Positions 51,298 to 59,620 of a stretch of 64,000 nucleotides of DNA are shown piece by piece. Below the pieces are notes generated by a model. That model was given only the letters and a program-made list of their open reading frames with translations. It was not told where the DNA came from and did not search any database. The DNA lies in the NCBI GenBank assembly GCA_003170295.1, contig PNAJ01000142.1, positions 34,328 through 98,327 on the forward strand. Reading direction: 5' to 3'. The stretch's first letter is position 1. Every line of letters begins with the position of its first letter. The stretch is from Bryobacterales bacterium. GTDB taxonomy: Bacteria; Acidobacteriota; Terriglobia; Bryobacterales; Bryobacteraceae. The translations under genes were made by a program, and so were the position numbers.

Positions 51298-52461
51298 GTG
51301 CCCGACCTCCGCCGTTACCTCCGGCCCCAGGATCTCGTATGGCTCCTTGCCCTCGCGGCCACCGGCATCTTCAGCCCCTATCGCGACCCCAAAGTGCTGT
51401 GGTCGCTCGCCGCCTTGGCTGTCCTCCAGATCTTCGACTCCCGCATGGCCCCCGCGACCTCGATCCTCATCAAGCTCTCGCTCATCTGGATCATGATTTA
51501 CTACGGCGGCCAAATTGAGAGCGGCTTGTGGGTGATTCTTCTGCTTCCGGTCATTTCCGCCGCCACGGAATTTGGTCTCCTCGGCACCGCCATCTTCACG
51601 CTGCTAGCGTGCCTCCACAACGCGTCCTTCCTCCTGTTGCTCGAACAGGCGCAGTCCATACCTTGGGATCCGGAGGGCCGCCAATTCGGGCTTCGCCTGG
51701 TGATTCTCATCGTCGTCGGCTTCTTAGTAAACCAGCTAGCCGAAGCCAGCCGCCGCGAAACGCGCCGATTTCAGGAGACGGCCGCCAAACTCGAAACCGC
51801 TGAGGCCGAGGTCCGCCGCTCGGAGCGTTTAGCCGCCTTAGGACAACTCACCGCGGGCCTGGCGCACGAGCTTCGCAATCCCCTCGGCACCATGAAAACC
51901 TCCGCCGAACTGCTGGCCCGCAGCGTCTCGAAGGAAAATCAAATCGCGCAAGAAATGTCCAGCTACATCTCGACCGAGGTGGACCGCACCAACTCGCTAA
52001 TCACGCGTTTCCTGGATTTCGCCCGCCCCAAACATCTGCGCCTGGAACCCGGCGACATCTCCGCGCTCCTCGACCGATCCATCGCGAGCCTGCCCGGCAT
52101 CGAGATCTATAAAAACTATGCCCCCGGCATCCCGCAAATAAAATTCGACGCCGAACTTCTGGAACGAGTCTTCACAAATCTAATCCTAAACGCCGCTCAA
52201 GCCAGCCCCCCCGGCGGCGTCGTGACGGTAAAAACTCAATTGCTCGACGATAAAGTAGAAGTCTGCATCATCGACAGAGGTTCCGGCATCGAAGCCAAAA
52301 ATCTGGAAAGCATCTTCAACCCGTTTTTCACAACGAAGCCAGAAGGCGTCGGCTTAGGTTTAGCGATCTGCTCAAAAATAGTAGACGAGCACGGCGGCCA
52401 CATCACGGTAGAAAGCACGGCAGGCGAAGGCAGCGTCTTCCACGTGATCCTGCCGCTTTAG
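51298..52461 (+). CDS. Membrane sensor histidine kinase
   Basis: 387 residues from GTG. The N-terminal half has several membrane helices (LVWLLALAATGIF, TSILIKLSLIWIMIYYG, LRLVILIVVGFLVNQL). A coiled coil (ETRRFQETAAKLETAEAEVRRSERL) leads to the H-box AHELRNPLGTMKTSAELL with the phospho-acceptor His, then the N-box FTNLILNAAQAS, DRGSGIEAKNLESIFNPFFTTKPEGVGLGL. It fits the AtoS/ZraS-type kinases that phosphorylate sigma-54 regulators. The likely partner is the AtoC-like gene at 54923, now 2.46 kb away. Confidence 0.88.
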   Translation: MPDLRRYLRPQDLVWLLALAATGIFSPYRDPKVLWSLAALAVLQIFDSRMAPATSILIKLSLIWIMIYYGGQIESGLWVILLLPVISAATEFGLLGTAIFTLLACLHNASFLLLLEQAQSIPWDPEGRQFGLRLVILIVVGFLVNQLAEASRRETRRFQETAAKLETAEAEVRRSERLAALGQLTAGLAHELRNPLGTMKTSAELLARSVSKENQIAQEMSSYISTEVDRTNSLITRFLDFARPKHLRLEPGDISALLDRSIASLPGIEIYKNYAPGIPQIKFDAELLERVFTNLILNAAQASPPGGVVTVKTQLLDDKVEVCIIDRGSGIEAKNLESIFNPFFTTKPEGVGLGLAICSKIVDEHGGHITVESTAGEGSVFHVILPL

Positions 52462-52467
52462 GAGGGC

Positions 52468-52743
52468 CTAAGACCGATCCTGGGCGGTGTGATAGATCCG
52501 AAGTACCTCGACTGTCTCGTCAGCTACGCGGTAGACAGCCACGTACGGCAGGGGCGGGAAAAGAAGCTCGCGGGTGCCGGCTTCGCTTCCGGGACGTCCA
52601 CGATCCGCCCATTGTTTCAAGGAACGGACCCTTTCATACAGCTTGCGCACAGTCGAGTGCCGGAGCCGGGGATGCCGGTCTTTGAGGTAGTCACTGATGC
52701 TCTCTAAATCCGCTGCGGCGGCGGGCGTCCACCGAATGCGCAT
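52468..52743 (-). CDS. RelE/ParE-type toxin
   Basis: A 91-residue RelE-fold protein: MRIRWTPAAAADLESISDYL, VRKLYERVRSLKQWADRGRPG, ELLFPPLPYVAVYRVADETVEVLRIYHTAQDR. The end VLRIYHTAQDR is the usual closing strand. Its start lies one base after the antitoxin stop. Intact pair. ParE-like proteins act on gyrase and RelE-like ones on ribosome-bound mRNA; the subtype is not decided here. Confidence 0.87.
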   Translation of the reverse strand: MRIRWTPAAAADLESISDYLKDRHPRLRHSTVRKLYERVRSLKQWADRGRPGSEAGTRELLFPPLPYVAVYRVADETVEVLRIYHTAQDRS

Positions 52744-52744
52744 C

Positions 52745-52969
52745 TTACGAGCGCAACATTTCCTCTAGTCGGGCGTCCATTTCCGCTTCTTCAATGAACA
52801 GCCCGCGGTCAGCCTGTTCAATCCCCTCGCGCACAGCGGCGCGAAACCGAGCATCCTCGGCCAATAGACGCAGAGCGGCATCCTTCACCAGACACTCAGT
52901 ATCGGTACCCGACTTTGTCGCGATCTGCGCAAGCTGTGCCTCTTGCTCGGGAGTGAAATGGACTTCCAT
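52745..52969 (-). CDS. Antitoxin partner of the RelE/ParE toxin
   Basis: 74 residues from ATG 52969 (MEVHFTPEQEAQLAQIATKS), which begins the family signature; a longer frame to 53137 runs through repeat DNA. The tail LAEDARFRAAVREGIEQADRGLFIEEAEMDARLEEML is typical for antitoxins of RelE pairs. Upstream repeat sequence (53016-53108) may carry its promoter. Confidence 0.82.
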   Translation of the reverse strand: MEVHFTPEQEAQLAQIATKSGTDTECLVKDAALRLLAEDARFRAAVREGIEQADRGLFIEEAEMDARLEEMLRS

Positions 52970-53015
52970 GTCCCAAAGGTACGGGAAAATCCACCGTAAG
53001 GCAACTTGTCGTCCG

Positions 53016-53074
53016 TTGTGGCGCGCGCACTCGTGCGTGCCGCGTCGACACTCGTGTCGCCGCCCGGGGCCATC
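53016..53074 (-). repeat. Dispersed 60-bp palindromic repeat, copy 1
   Basis: Nearly identical, in opposite orientation, to 59543-59602. It contains CGACACGAGTGTCG and CGCACGAGTGCG palindromes. Located just upstream of the RelE/antitoxin pair. Confidence 0.75.
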
Positions 53075-53086
53075 GAATACCCTGGC

Positions 53087-53108
53087 GAGCCACGACCATC
53101 GCGAGCGG
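53087..53108 (+). repeat. REP-like repeat, family A, diverged
   Basis: GAGCCACGACC-atc-GCGAGCGG, about 18 of 22 positions matching the family A core. Confidence 0.4.
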
Positions 53109-53161
53109 AATTTGCCTCCCGGCTTTCCAATTGGCAATGTGCCAACTGCGGGCCGCGGAGA

Positions 53162-54007
53162 TCAGCCCGCCTTTTCGTGGTGCCGAATTTCCTGCTCGAA
53201 TTCCTCGGCGAACGCTTCCGCTTCGCTCTCCCGGACGAACTCTTTCTTCACCGGCATTTTGTTCAAAATATTCTGGGCCTTGTCGAAGTTGGTCCTAAGC
53301 CGTTTATCCTGTGGCTCCCCAAGGAGAAGGTAGAGCTTGAAGTTTTCGGGGCTGTCATTGAGGCTGGTCGCTCGGCCAAGCCAACGATTGGCCTTTTCCA
53401 AAATAGTGCCACCATCTACCATGTCGAAGGAGACTGGCTCGTACAGATGCCAGATTTCGTTCTTCCACGCATGTTGGAATTTGTAATCGTAGTTAGGCGC
53501 GAAAATCCGCTTTTGTTGTAGATATGGGGAGACTTGTCTCTTTGCCAGCGGTTCCTTGAACACCCGCCAAATCTCTTCATCGTCTCTCCGGCTTGCATCA
53601 CTGGGTATTGCGTAGCGCTCCACATACCGATTAAATAATTCCGTCATGGTCTTTTCTAGGTCATGACTCAAACCGACACCCGCATGAGAGAACTGCACGG
53701 AACTGTCGTCGGGCGGAAGTACTCTCGCTAGGACATGTTCGATCGCCAAGCCCGGCTCAAAGGGCAGGCTGGATAGGAGGTCGTGACCGATCGCATTGAG
53801 TTTATCCTCGATGTAACATGTCAATTCACGGAACCGGTTGCCATCGATCTTCGTAAACATGCGGGTGATCCGGGCGTAATGGGTCGTGCATTCCACTCGC
53901 AGGAATCCGGCTTCGCGTGAGAACACAGCGACGCCGACGTTGATGAACTCCTGGGTGACGGGGTCATGCACGTAGCGTAGAATGCTGAAGCTATACGGTA
54001 TTCTCAT
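53162..54007 (-). CDS. DUF3037 protein
   Basis: 281 residues. The N-terminal PYSFSILRYVHDPVTQEFINVGVAVFSREAGFL is diagnostic of DUF3037. The middle and C-terminal parts (VSPYLQQKRIFAPNYDYKFQHAWKNEIWHLYEPVSFDM) are conserved in long members. It overlaps the HipA-like kinase gene by four bases; DUF3037 next to HipA-like kinases is a recurrent gene pair of unknown function. Confidence 0.8.
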   Translation of the reverse strand: MRIPYSFSILRYVHDPVTQEFINVGVAVFSREAGFLRVECTTHYARITRMFTKIDGNRFRELTCYIEDKLNAIGHDLLSSLPFEPGLAIEHVLARVLPPDDSSVQFSHAGVGLSHDLEKTMTELFNRYVERYAIPSDASRRDDEEIWRVFKEPLAKRQVSPYLQQKRIFAPNYDYKFQHAWKNEIWHLYEPVSFDMVDGGTILEKANRWLGRATSLNDSPENFKLYLLLGEPQDKRLRTNFDKAQNILNKMPVKKEFVRESEAEAFAEEFEQEIRHHEKAG

Positions 54008-54788
54008 GCCAGCCTCCTTCTGATTTCTTCGACAAATTCAAGGGCGTGTTCGCTGACGCTCCGCAAGTGATGTTCAATCTTCGGCGATATCTCATTGTTC
54101 CACTCTGTCGGCAACTCTGCCAGGATACCCTGTAGAGCTGTACCGGGGAGTGAGATGAGCCTGGTTGCGAACTCACTCAGATCAATCGGCTTCTTTTTCA
54201 ATTGCCTGTAGAAAACGTGATTGGTTAGGTACGGCTGCCCGTCGAGTCGCCAAGGCGTTCGCGAAGGCAGGATGTCAAGCCTGAAGGAGAAAGCAAGTTC
54301 GTGGTCAAATACAAAAATGTCATCGCTTCGTGTCAGTAGATTCTGATTGTCGAAGCGACGGTCCGGGTTCTGGATCAGAGCGTCAAACGCGAAGACGGTC
54401 AATGCGGTCTGCCGCATCGCAACCGGGATCGCTCGATCGACAGGCCACTCTGTCGCGTCAGATAAGAGCCGCGAGCCGAAGTTTAACCCAACGCTATTCC
54501 GCATCCGATCCGCGCGCTGCGGCTCCGCCATCGCCACCAACTCGGCAAAATCGGCGTCAATACGGACCAATGCTGGGTCAGGCGGCGTGAGGCCGAAGTA
54601 TGTCGCCAACTTTGAGGCAATCAATTCGGACACGAGGCCATTCTGTCCAGTATCGAGACCTCCGCGCAGCTTGACTACGAAATCATCGATCGTTCGCCCG
54701 CCTCATCTTCACATCCGCACAGGGCGGGTGAAGTACGACCAGTCTTCATGAAACGATGGAACTGGGCGGCGATGATGTGTGGCATCAT
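54004..54788 (-). pseudogene. HipA-like kinase, frameshifted near the N-terminus
   Basis: The body (residues from VSELIASKLATYFGL onward; FDALIQNPDRRFDNQNLL, DDIFVFDHELAF with the catalytic-loop Asn/Asp) is a HipA-like kinase. Upstream in frame lies DDFVVKLRGGLDTGQNG, the start of the kinase fold, but a TGA blocks that frame at 54703-54705. In the next frame, beginning at ATG 54788, the sequence PHIIAAQFHRFMKTGRTSPALCGCEDEAGE is the expected N-terminus. A single-base indel around 54690-54704 would join them. A shorter product from GTG 54633 would lack the nucleotide-binding lysine region. A sequencing error cannot be ruled out. Confidence 0.7.
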
Positions 54789-54922
54789 GACGAGTTGGGA
54801 CGCCGGGCACATCGTATTCTACATGAAGATTCGAAGGATCCAGCCGTTTGCCCCAACGGAGATTCTCGTCGCGCTGGAGCCTCCACGTTAGCCTCGCCCC
54901 CAAAGTTGCACAATAGATAACG

Positions 54923-56257
54923 ATGCCGCGCCAAGCCATCCTCGTCATCGAGGACGAAGAAAAATACCGCCGGGTCATCGGCCTCCATCTCTCCTCCGCC
55001 GGCTACGACGTCAAAGCCGCCGCCACCGCCGAGGACGGACTCAAGCTCGCCTCCGACGTCGACCTCATCCTGACCGACTTAAAACTCCCCGGGATGGACG
55101 GCCTCGCGTTCATCGAACAAATCCGCAGCCAGAACACCCACACCCCCGTAATCGTGATGTCCGCCTTCGGCACTATCGAAAACGCAGTCGAGGCGATGAA
55201 AAAAGGAGCGGTCGATTTCATCCCCAAGCCTTTTTCTCTCGACCACCTCACCGTCGTCGTCGAAAAAGCTCTCGAAGTCCGCAAACTGCGCGACGAAAAT
55301 CGCGAGCTGCGTGAAGCCCTCGGCCAGCGCTATCAATTTGAAAACATCATCGGACATTCCCGCCCGATGCAGGAAATTTTCGCCACCGTTATGCGCGTCG
55401 CGCCCACCCGAGCCACCGTGCTCCTCGCCGGTGAGAGCGGCGTCGGCAAGGATATGATCGCGCGCGCCATCCATCACCACTCGCCCCGCCGCGACAAGCC
55501 GTTCGTCAAAATCAACTGCACCGCTCTACCCGAAAATCTGATGGAAAGCGAGCTATTCGGCTACGAAAAAGGCGCATTTACCGGCGCGAATGTTTCGAAA
55601 CCCGGCAAGTTCGAAGCCGCCGACACCGGAACGGTTTTCCTGGACGAGATCGGCGACGTTCCTCCCACCATCCAGGTAAAACTCCTCAATGTGCTACAGG
55701 AGCGCCAAATCGAGCGCCTCGGCAGCAACAAGACTCTTCACATCGACGTCCGCGTCATCGCCGCAACCAACGTCGATCTCCGAGCCGCCTTGGAACAAGG
55801 AACCTTCCGCGAAGATCTTTATTACCGCTTGAACGTCGTGCCGCTGAATATCCCGCCTCTGCGTGAACGCAAAGAGGACATCCCATATCTGGTCGAATAT
55901 TTCTCGAAAAAGTTCAACGGAGAAATCAGCGAAGCCGCGCTCGACCGCTTCATGAGTTACCATTGGCCCGGCAACGTCCGCGAACTGGAAAACGTGGTGG
56001 AACGAAGCATTCTGTTAGCACAAGGTCCACGAGTAGAAGCCGCCGACGTCCGCATCGACACCGACAGCCGCTCCCGTGCGTCCGCTACGTCCGGCGATCA
56101 GTTCTTACCCGAAGGAATGACACTCGACAGTTACGAGCAATCTCTCATTCGCGAAGCCCTCAAGCGAGCCGACGGCAACAAAAGCCAAGCCGCCCGCCTC
56201 CTCGGCCTGACCCGCAACGCCCTTCGCTACCGTCTCACGCAAATGGGCATCGAATGA
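54923..56257 (+). CDS. Sigma-54-dependent response regulator (AtoC/NtrC type)
   Basis: A 444-residue regulator: receiver (VIEDEEKYRRVIGLHLSSAGYDV, phospho-site LILTDLKLPGMDGL), AAA+ domain with Walker A GESGVGKDMIARAIHHHS and the sigma-54 contact ESELFGYEKGAFTGA, and a Fis-type HTH (EALKRADGNKSQAARLLGLTRNALRYRL). The loop has GAFTGA intact. Probable partner of the kinase at 51298-52461; the two are separated by toxin-antitoxin, repeat and DUF3037/HipA sequence. Confidence 0.92.
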   Translation: MPRQAILVIEDEEKYRRVIGLHLSSAGYDVKAAATAEDGLKLASDVDLILTDLKLPGMDGLAFIEQIRSQNTHTPVIVMSAFGTIENAVEAMKKGAVDFIPKPFSLDHLTVVVEKALEVRKLRDENRELREALGQRYQFENIIGHSRPMQEIFATVMRVAPTRATVLLAGESGVGKDMIARAIHHHSPRRDKPFVKINCTALPENLMESELFGYEKGAFTGANVSKPGKFEAADTGTVFLDEIGDVPPTIQVKLLNVLQERQIERLGSNKTLHIDVRVIAATNVDLRAALEQGTFREDLYYRLNVVPLNIPPLRERKEDIPYLVEYFSKKFNGEISEAALDRFMSYHWPGNVRELENVVERSILLAQGPRVEAADVRIDTDSRSRASATSGDQFLPEGMTLDSYEQSLIREALKRADGNKSQAARLLGLTRNALRYRLTQMGIE

Positions 56258-56379
56258 CGGTTCAGCGCCGACACTATCAGCCGGCTAACGCAAATGCGCC
56301 GACACCGAACCGCCATGCGTAAGCATGCGGACAAGCACAATCGTGTCCCACTATCGGCTAGTTTGCTATCATCTTCCCG

Positions 56380-56970
56380 GTGCCTGTCGATAGACTTTTG
56401 GGAGGCATCTCCCAATTCCAAAAACACGTCTATCCCAAGCATCAGGACCTGTTTGAAAAACTCGCGCTAGGCCAGCGCCCCGACGCTCTGTTCATCACCT
56501 GCGCGGATTCCCGCATCCACCCGTGCCTGCTGACGCAAACCAAACCCGGTGAACTCTTCATCTGCCGCGTCATCGGCAACATCGTCCCGCCGTATCCCGA
56601 TGCGGTCGGTGGCGTTTCAGCGACGATCGAATATGCCGTCGGAGTTCTGGAAGTGCAGGCCGTCATCGTTTGCGGCCACACCGATTGCGGTGTCATGAAA
56701 GGCGCTCTCAATCCGGAAGCGCTCGCGGATTATCCTAACGTGACCGCCTGGTTGAGTTATGTGTCGCGGTACGCGGAGGTGGAGCAGAGCGACCTTCTCG
56801 CGCACACCGAACACAACGTAATCGCGCAATTAAAAAACCTGCGCACGCATCCCTCGGTCGCGGCTCGATTGGAAGAAGGCGATCTGGCGTTGCATGGCTG
56901 GGTTTATCACATCGGTTCCGGCCAAGTAACCGCTTATGACGAGAAAACCGGGCTTTTCACGAACGCTTGA
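56380..56970 (+). CDS. Beta-class carbonic anhydrase
   Basis: 196 residues from GTG. Zinc ligands are visible: Cys in FITCADSRIHP with the Asp-Arg dyad, and His and Cys in VIVCGHTDCGVMKG; GVSATIEYAVGVLEV completes the fold. It converts CO2 and bicarbonate in the cytoplasm. No cyanase or bicarbonate transporter gene is adjacent. Confidence 0.9.
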   Translation: MPVDRLLGGISQFQKHVYPKHQDLFEKLALGQRPDALFITCADSRIHPCLLTQTKPGELFICRVIGNIVPPYPDAVGGVSATIEYAVGVLEVQAVIVCGHTDCGVMKGALNPEALADYPNVTAWLSYVSRYAEVEQSDLLAHTEHNVIAQLKNLRTHPSVAARLEEGDLALHGWVYHIGSGQVTAYDEKTGLFTNA

Positions 56971-57005
56971 ATTATGGTCGATTAAGACTTCCTCGAGCGT
57001 CGTTT
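56970..57005. repeat. Dispersed 36-bp repeat, copy 2
   Basis: Matches 21149-21184, beginning AATTATGGTCGATTAAG. Confidence 0.5.
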
Positions 57006-57033
57006 GTGACGATTTAAGAGCGTTTAAGATCCG

Positions 57034-57150
57034 CTAAAAGTCGTCTTCGGCCTCTTTTTTCTTCTTGCCCTTCCGCCGCCAGATGATAATCGCGACGCAG
57101 AGAACCATCAGAACCCCCGCTACGATCTGCACGATTGTTGTAGGTTCCAC
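57034..57150 (-). CDS. 38-residue single-helix membrane protein after mdh
   Basis: A GTG-started ORF of 38 codons on the minus strand: MEPTTIVQIVAGVLMVLCVA, IIIWRR and a Lys/Glu-rich tail ending in TAG. GGGAG lies six bases upstream, inside the 3' end of mdh, and the start is one base after the mdh stop, so it should be translationally coupled. One membrane helix (residues 5-25) with a charged cytoplasmic tail. I know no family for it. Confidence 0.55.
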   Translation of the reverse strand: MEPTTIVQIVAGVLMVLCVAIIIWRRKGKKKKEAEDDF

Positions 57151-57151
57151 G

Positions 57152-58087
57152 CTATGCTCCCTTGGTTTTGAGAACGCTCACCAACTCTTCCACTGCCGCG
57201 GCGCTCTTGGCGAGCATCGCTTTCTCTTCGTCCGTCAACTTGATCTCGTAAATCTTTTCGATGCCTTTAGATCCCAGTTTCACCGGCACGCCCACGAACA
57301 GTCCATTGACGCCGTACTCGCCTTCGAGCAGCGCCGCGCATGGCAGAACTTTTTTCTTATCTTTAAGAATCGATTCGACCATCTCCACCGCCGCGGCCGA
57401 CGGCGCATAATACGCACTGCCCGTCTTCAAATACTTCACAATTTCAGCGCCACCTGTGCGCGTGCGCTCCACGAGCTTGTCGAGCGTTGCCTGATCAATC
57501 AATTCCGTCAAAGGGATACCGGATACACTCGACAACCGTACGATCGGCACCATCGTGTCGCCATGCCCGCCGAGTACGACGGCGGTTACGTTCTCGATTG
57601 AAACATTCAACTCCGCGGCAATAAAGGTTCGGAAGCGCGCGGTATCCAAAACTCCAGCCATTCCGATGACGCGATGTTTCGGAAATTTCGAAGTCTTGTA
57701 TGCAGTCCAACACATTGCATCCAGCGGATTTGTCACCAGTACAAGAATCGCATTGGGTGAATGCTGCGCGACCTTTTCAGTGACGCTTTTCACCACGTCG
57801 TAATTCGCAAACAGAAGATCGTCGCGGCTCATGCCCGGCTTGCGCGCCAAACCTGCCGTAATCACAACAACATCGGAGTTCGCCGTCGCCTCATAATCAT
57901 TGGCTCCGGTGATGTGGACGTCGTAGCCTTCAATAGGCCCCGATTGCAGCATGTCGAGCCCTTTGCCTTGCGGCACACCTTCCACTACATCGATGAGAAC
58001 AACATCGGCTAACTCTTTAAACGCGAGGTTCATGGCGCAGCTCGCGCCCACGTTGCCTCCGCCTACTACCGTCACTTTATTGCGCAT
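57152..58087 (-). CDS. mdh: Malate dehydrogenase
   Basis: A 311-residue NAD-dependent malate dehydrogenase of the LDH-like type: NAD motif [49 protein letters not shown] with substrate Arg, [27 protein letters not shown] and the catalytic [16 protein letters not shown]. It oxidises malate to oxaloacetate in the TCA cycle. Followed by a coupled small membrane protein gene. Confidence 0.95.
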   Translation of the reverse strand: MRNKVTVVGGGNVGASCAMNLAFKELADVVLIDVVEGVPQGKGLDMLQSGPIEGYDVHITGANDYEATANSDVVVITAGLARKPGMSRDDLLFANYDVVKSVTEKVAQHSPNAILVLVTNPLDAMCWTAYKTSKFPKHRVIGMAGVLDTARFRTFIAAELNVSIENVTAVVLGGHGDTMVPIVRLSSVSGIPLTELIDQATLDKLVERTRTGGAEIVKYLKTGSAYYAPSAAAVEMVESILKDKKKVLPCAALLEGEYGVNGLFVGVPVKLGSKGIEKIYEIKLTDEEKAMLAKSAAAVEELVSVLKTKGA

Positions 58088-58113
58088 AGAAGTGCGATTA
58101 TAACGTACTGCGT

Positions 58114-58551
58114 ATGTATTTCGAAGACTACACCATCGATGAAGTCCGCACTTCGCGCGGGCGCACGGTTACGGAAGCCGATATCGTCAATTTTGCTGGC
58201 CTTTCAGGCGATTTTGTCGAGCTGCACGTGAGCGAAGAGTACGCCAAACGCGGGCCCTACGGACGGCGGATCGCGCATGGGGCGCTGATCTTTTCCATGT
58301 CGACGGGGCTGATGGTGCAGATGACTTCCAATCACGAAGCGATCGTCGCGTTTCGCGGGGTCGACCAGTTGCGTTTCTTGGAACCTGTCTTTATCGGGGA
58401 TACGATTCACGTTACTAAGAAGACGGTTGCTAAAAATAGCAAGGACGGGATTCGGGGGCTGGTTACGTTTGAAACTACGGTGCTGAATCAGGATGGCAAG
58501 CCGGTCCTGGTATATTTCGACCGGTTGATGGTCAAATGCCGGGAGCATTAG
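58114..58551 (+). CDS. MaoC-like hydratase
   Basis: A 145-residue hot-dog-fold protein. [33 protein letters not shown] contains the MaoC hydratase motif ([15 protein letters not shown], then [16 protein letters not shown] with the active-site His). It likely hydrates enoyl-CoA. It overlaps the following CoA-transferase gene by 16 bases, so both probably act on one acyl-CoA. Confidence 0.85.
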   Translation: MYFEDYTIDEVRTSRGRTVTEADIVNFAGLSGDFVELHVSEEYAKRGPYGRRIAHGALIFSMSTGLMVQMTSNHEAIVAFRGVDQLRFLEPVFIGDTIHVTKKTVAKNSKDGIRGLVTFETTVLNQDGKPVLVYFDRLMVKCREH

Positions 58552-59525
58552 AAGGTATTCGCGTTCTCGATCTCACGCGCCTGCTGCCGGGCGCGGTTGC
58601 TACCGAGTGGCTCGCGGAGTTTGGCGCGGAGGTCGTCAAAATCGAGCAGCCTTCGATTGGCGATTATGCGCGAGAGAGTTATGCCGCGTTGTTTGAGCAG
58701 ACCAATCGAGGGAAGAAGAGCGTTGAGATCGATCTGAAGAGTCAGAAAGATTCGTTTTTGAGGCTCGCCGAGCGCGCCGATGTTGTGCTGGAGGGTTTTC
58801 GGCCGGGGGTGATGGAGCGGCTGGGCTTGGGTTACGAGGCGCTGCGCGAGGTGAATCCGCGATTGATTTATGTTGCGCTCACCGGGTATGGCAGCGATGG
58901 GCCGCATGCGTTGCTTGCCGGTCACGACGTAAACTATCTCGCGATGTCGGGAGTGCTGGATTTGATCCGCGCGGAAGATGGCCGGCCTGTGATTCCTGGC
59001 GTGCAGATCGCCGATCTTGCGGGCGGATCGATGCAGGCGATCATCGGAATTCTGTTGGCGATGGAGGCTCGGCATCGGACGGGTCGGGGACAGAGGGTCG
59101 ATGTCTCGATGACGGATGGCTCGGCGGCGCTGTTGCCGGTGGCGCGAAGTCAAGGTCCGGTGAAGCTGCTGAGCGGGACGTACGCCTGTTATCGCGTTTA
59201 TGCGGCGGCGGAGGATTCGTTCGTAGCGGTGGGAGCGCTGGAAGCGAAGTTTTGGGCTAATTTGTGCCGGGAGCTGGGATGTGAGGAGCTGATTGAGAAG
59301 CAGTTTGCGGCGGATCAGGGGGCTGTGATTGCGGCTTTGGAATGCATATTTAGAGTCACGACGGCGGAGGAATGGTTTTTGCGCATCGGCGACAAAGATT
59401 GTTGCGTTACGCCGGTTCTCGCGGCGCATGGCGCTGCCCCATGCATCCCGAAGTTGAGCGAGACGCCTGGAAGCGTTCTCGGTCGCGCGCCGCGTCTTGG
59501 GGAACATAATGGGGAGCTTTTGTGA
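58536..59525 (+). CDS. CaiB/BaiF-type CoA transferase
   Basis: A 329-residue family III CoA transferase: [58 protein letters not shown], and PGVQIADLAGGSMQAIIGILLAMEAR with the catalytic Asp. At 329 residues it is shorter than the usual 380-410, mainly at the C-terminus, where a palindromic repeat follows. It moves CoA between acyl groups; substrate unknown. Confidence 0.85.
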   Translation: MPGALEGIRVLDLTRLLPGAVATEWLAEFGAEVVKIEQPSIGDYARESYAALFEQTNRGKKSVEIDLKSQKDSFLRLAERADVVLEGFRPGVMERLGLGYEALREVNPRLIYVALTGYGSDGPHALLAGHDVNYLAMSGVLDLIRAEDGRPVIPGVQIADLAGGSMQAIIGILLAMEARHRTGRGQRVDVSMTDGSAALLPVARSQGPVKLLSGTYACYRVYAAAEDSFVAVGALEAKFWANLCRELGCEELIEKQFAADQGAVIAALECIFRVTTAEEWFLRIGDKDCCVTPVLAAHGAAPCIPKLSETPGSVLGRAPRLGEHNGELL

Positions 59526-59542
59526 ACGTCGTCTGAGATCGC

Positions 59543-59602
59543 GATGGTCCCGGGGCGGCGACACGAGTGTCGACGCGGCACGCACGAATGCGCGCGCCAC
59601 AA
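59543..59602 (+). repeat. Dispersed 60-bp palindromic repeat, copy 2
   Basis: Inverted near-copy of 53016-53074 (differences: a few substitutions and one indel). Contains the same two palindromes. It lies between the CoA transferase stop and the DUF2891 start. Confidence 0.75.
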
Positions 59603-59620
59603 GCGCGGGGCGAATAAGGT

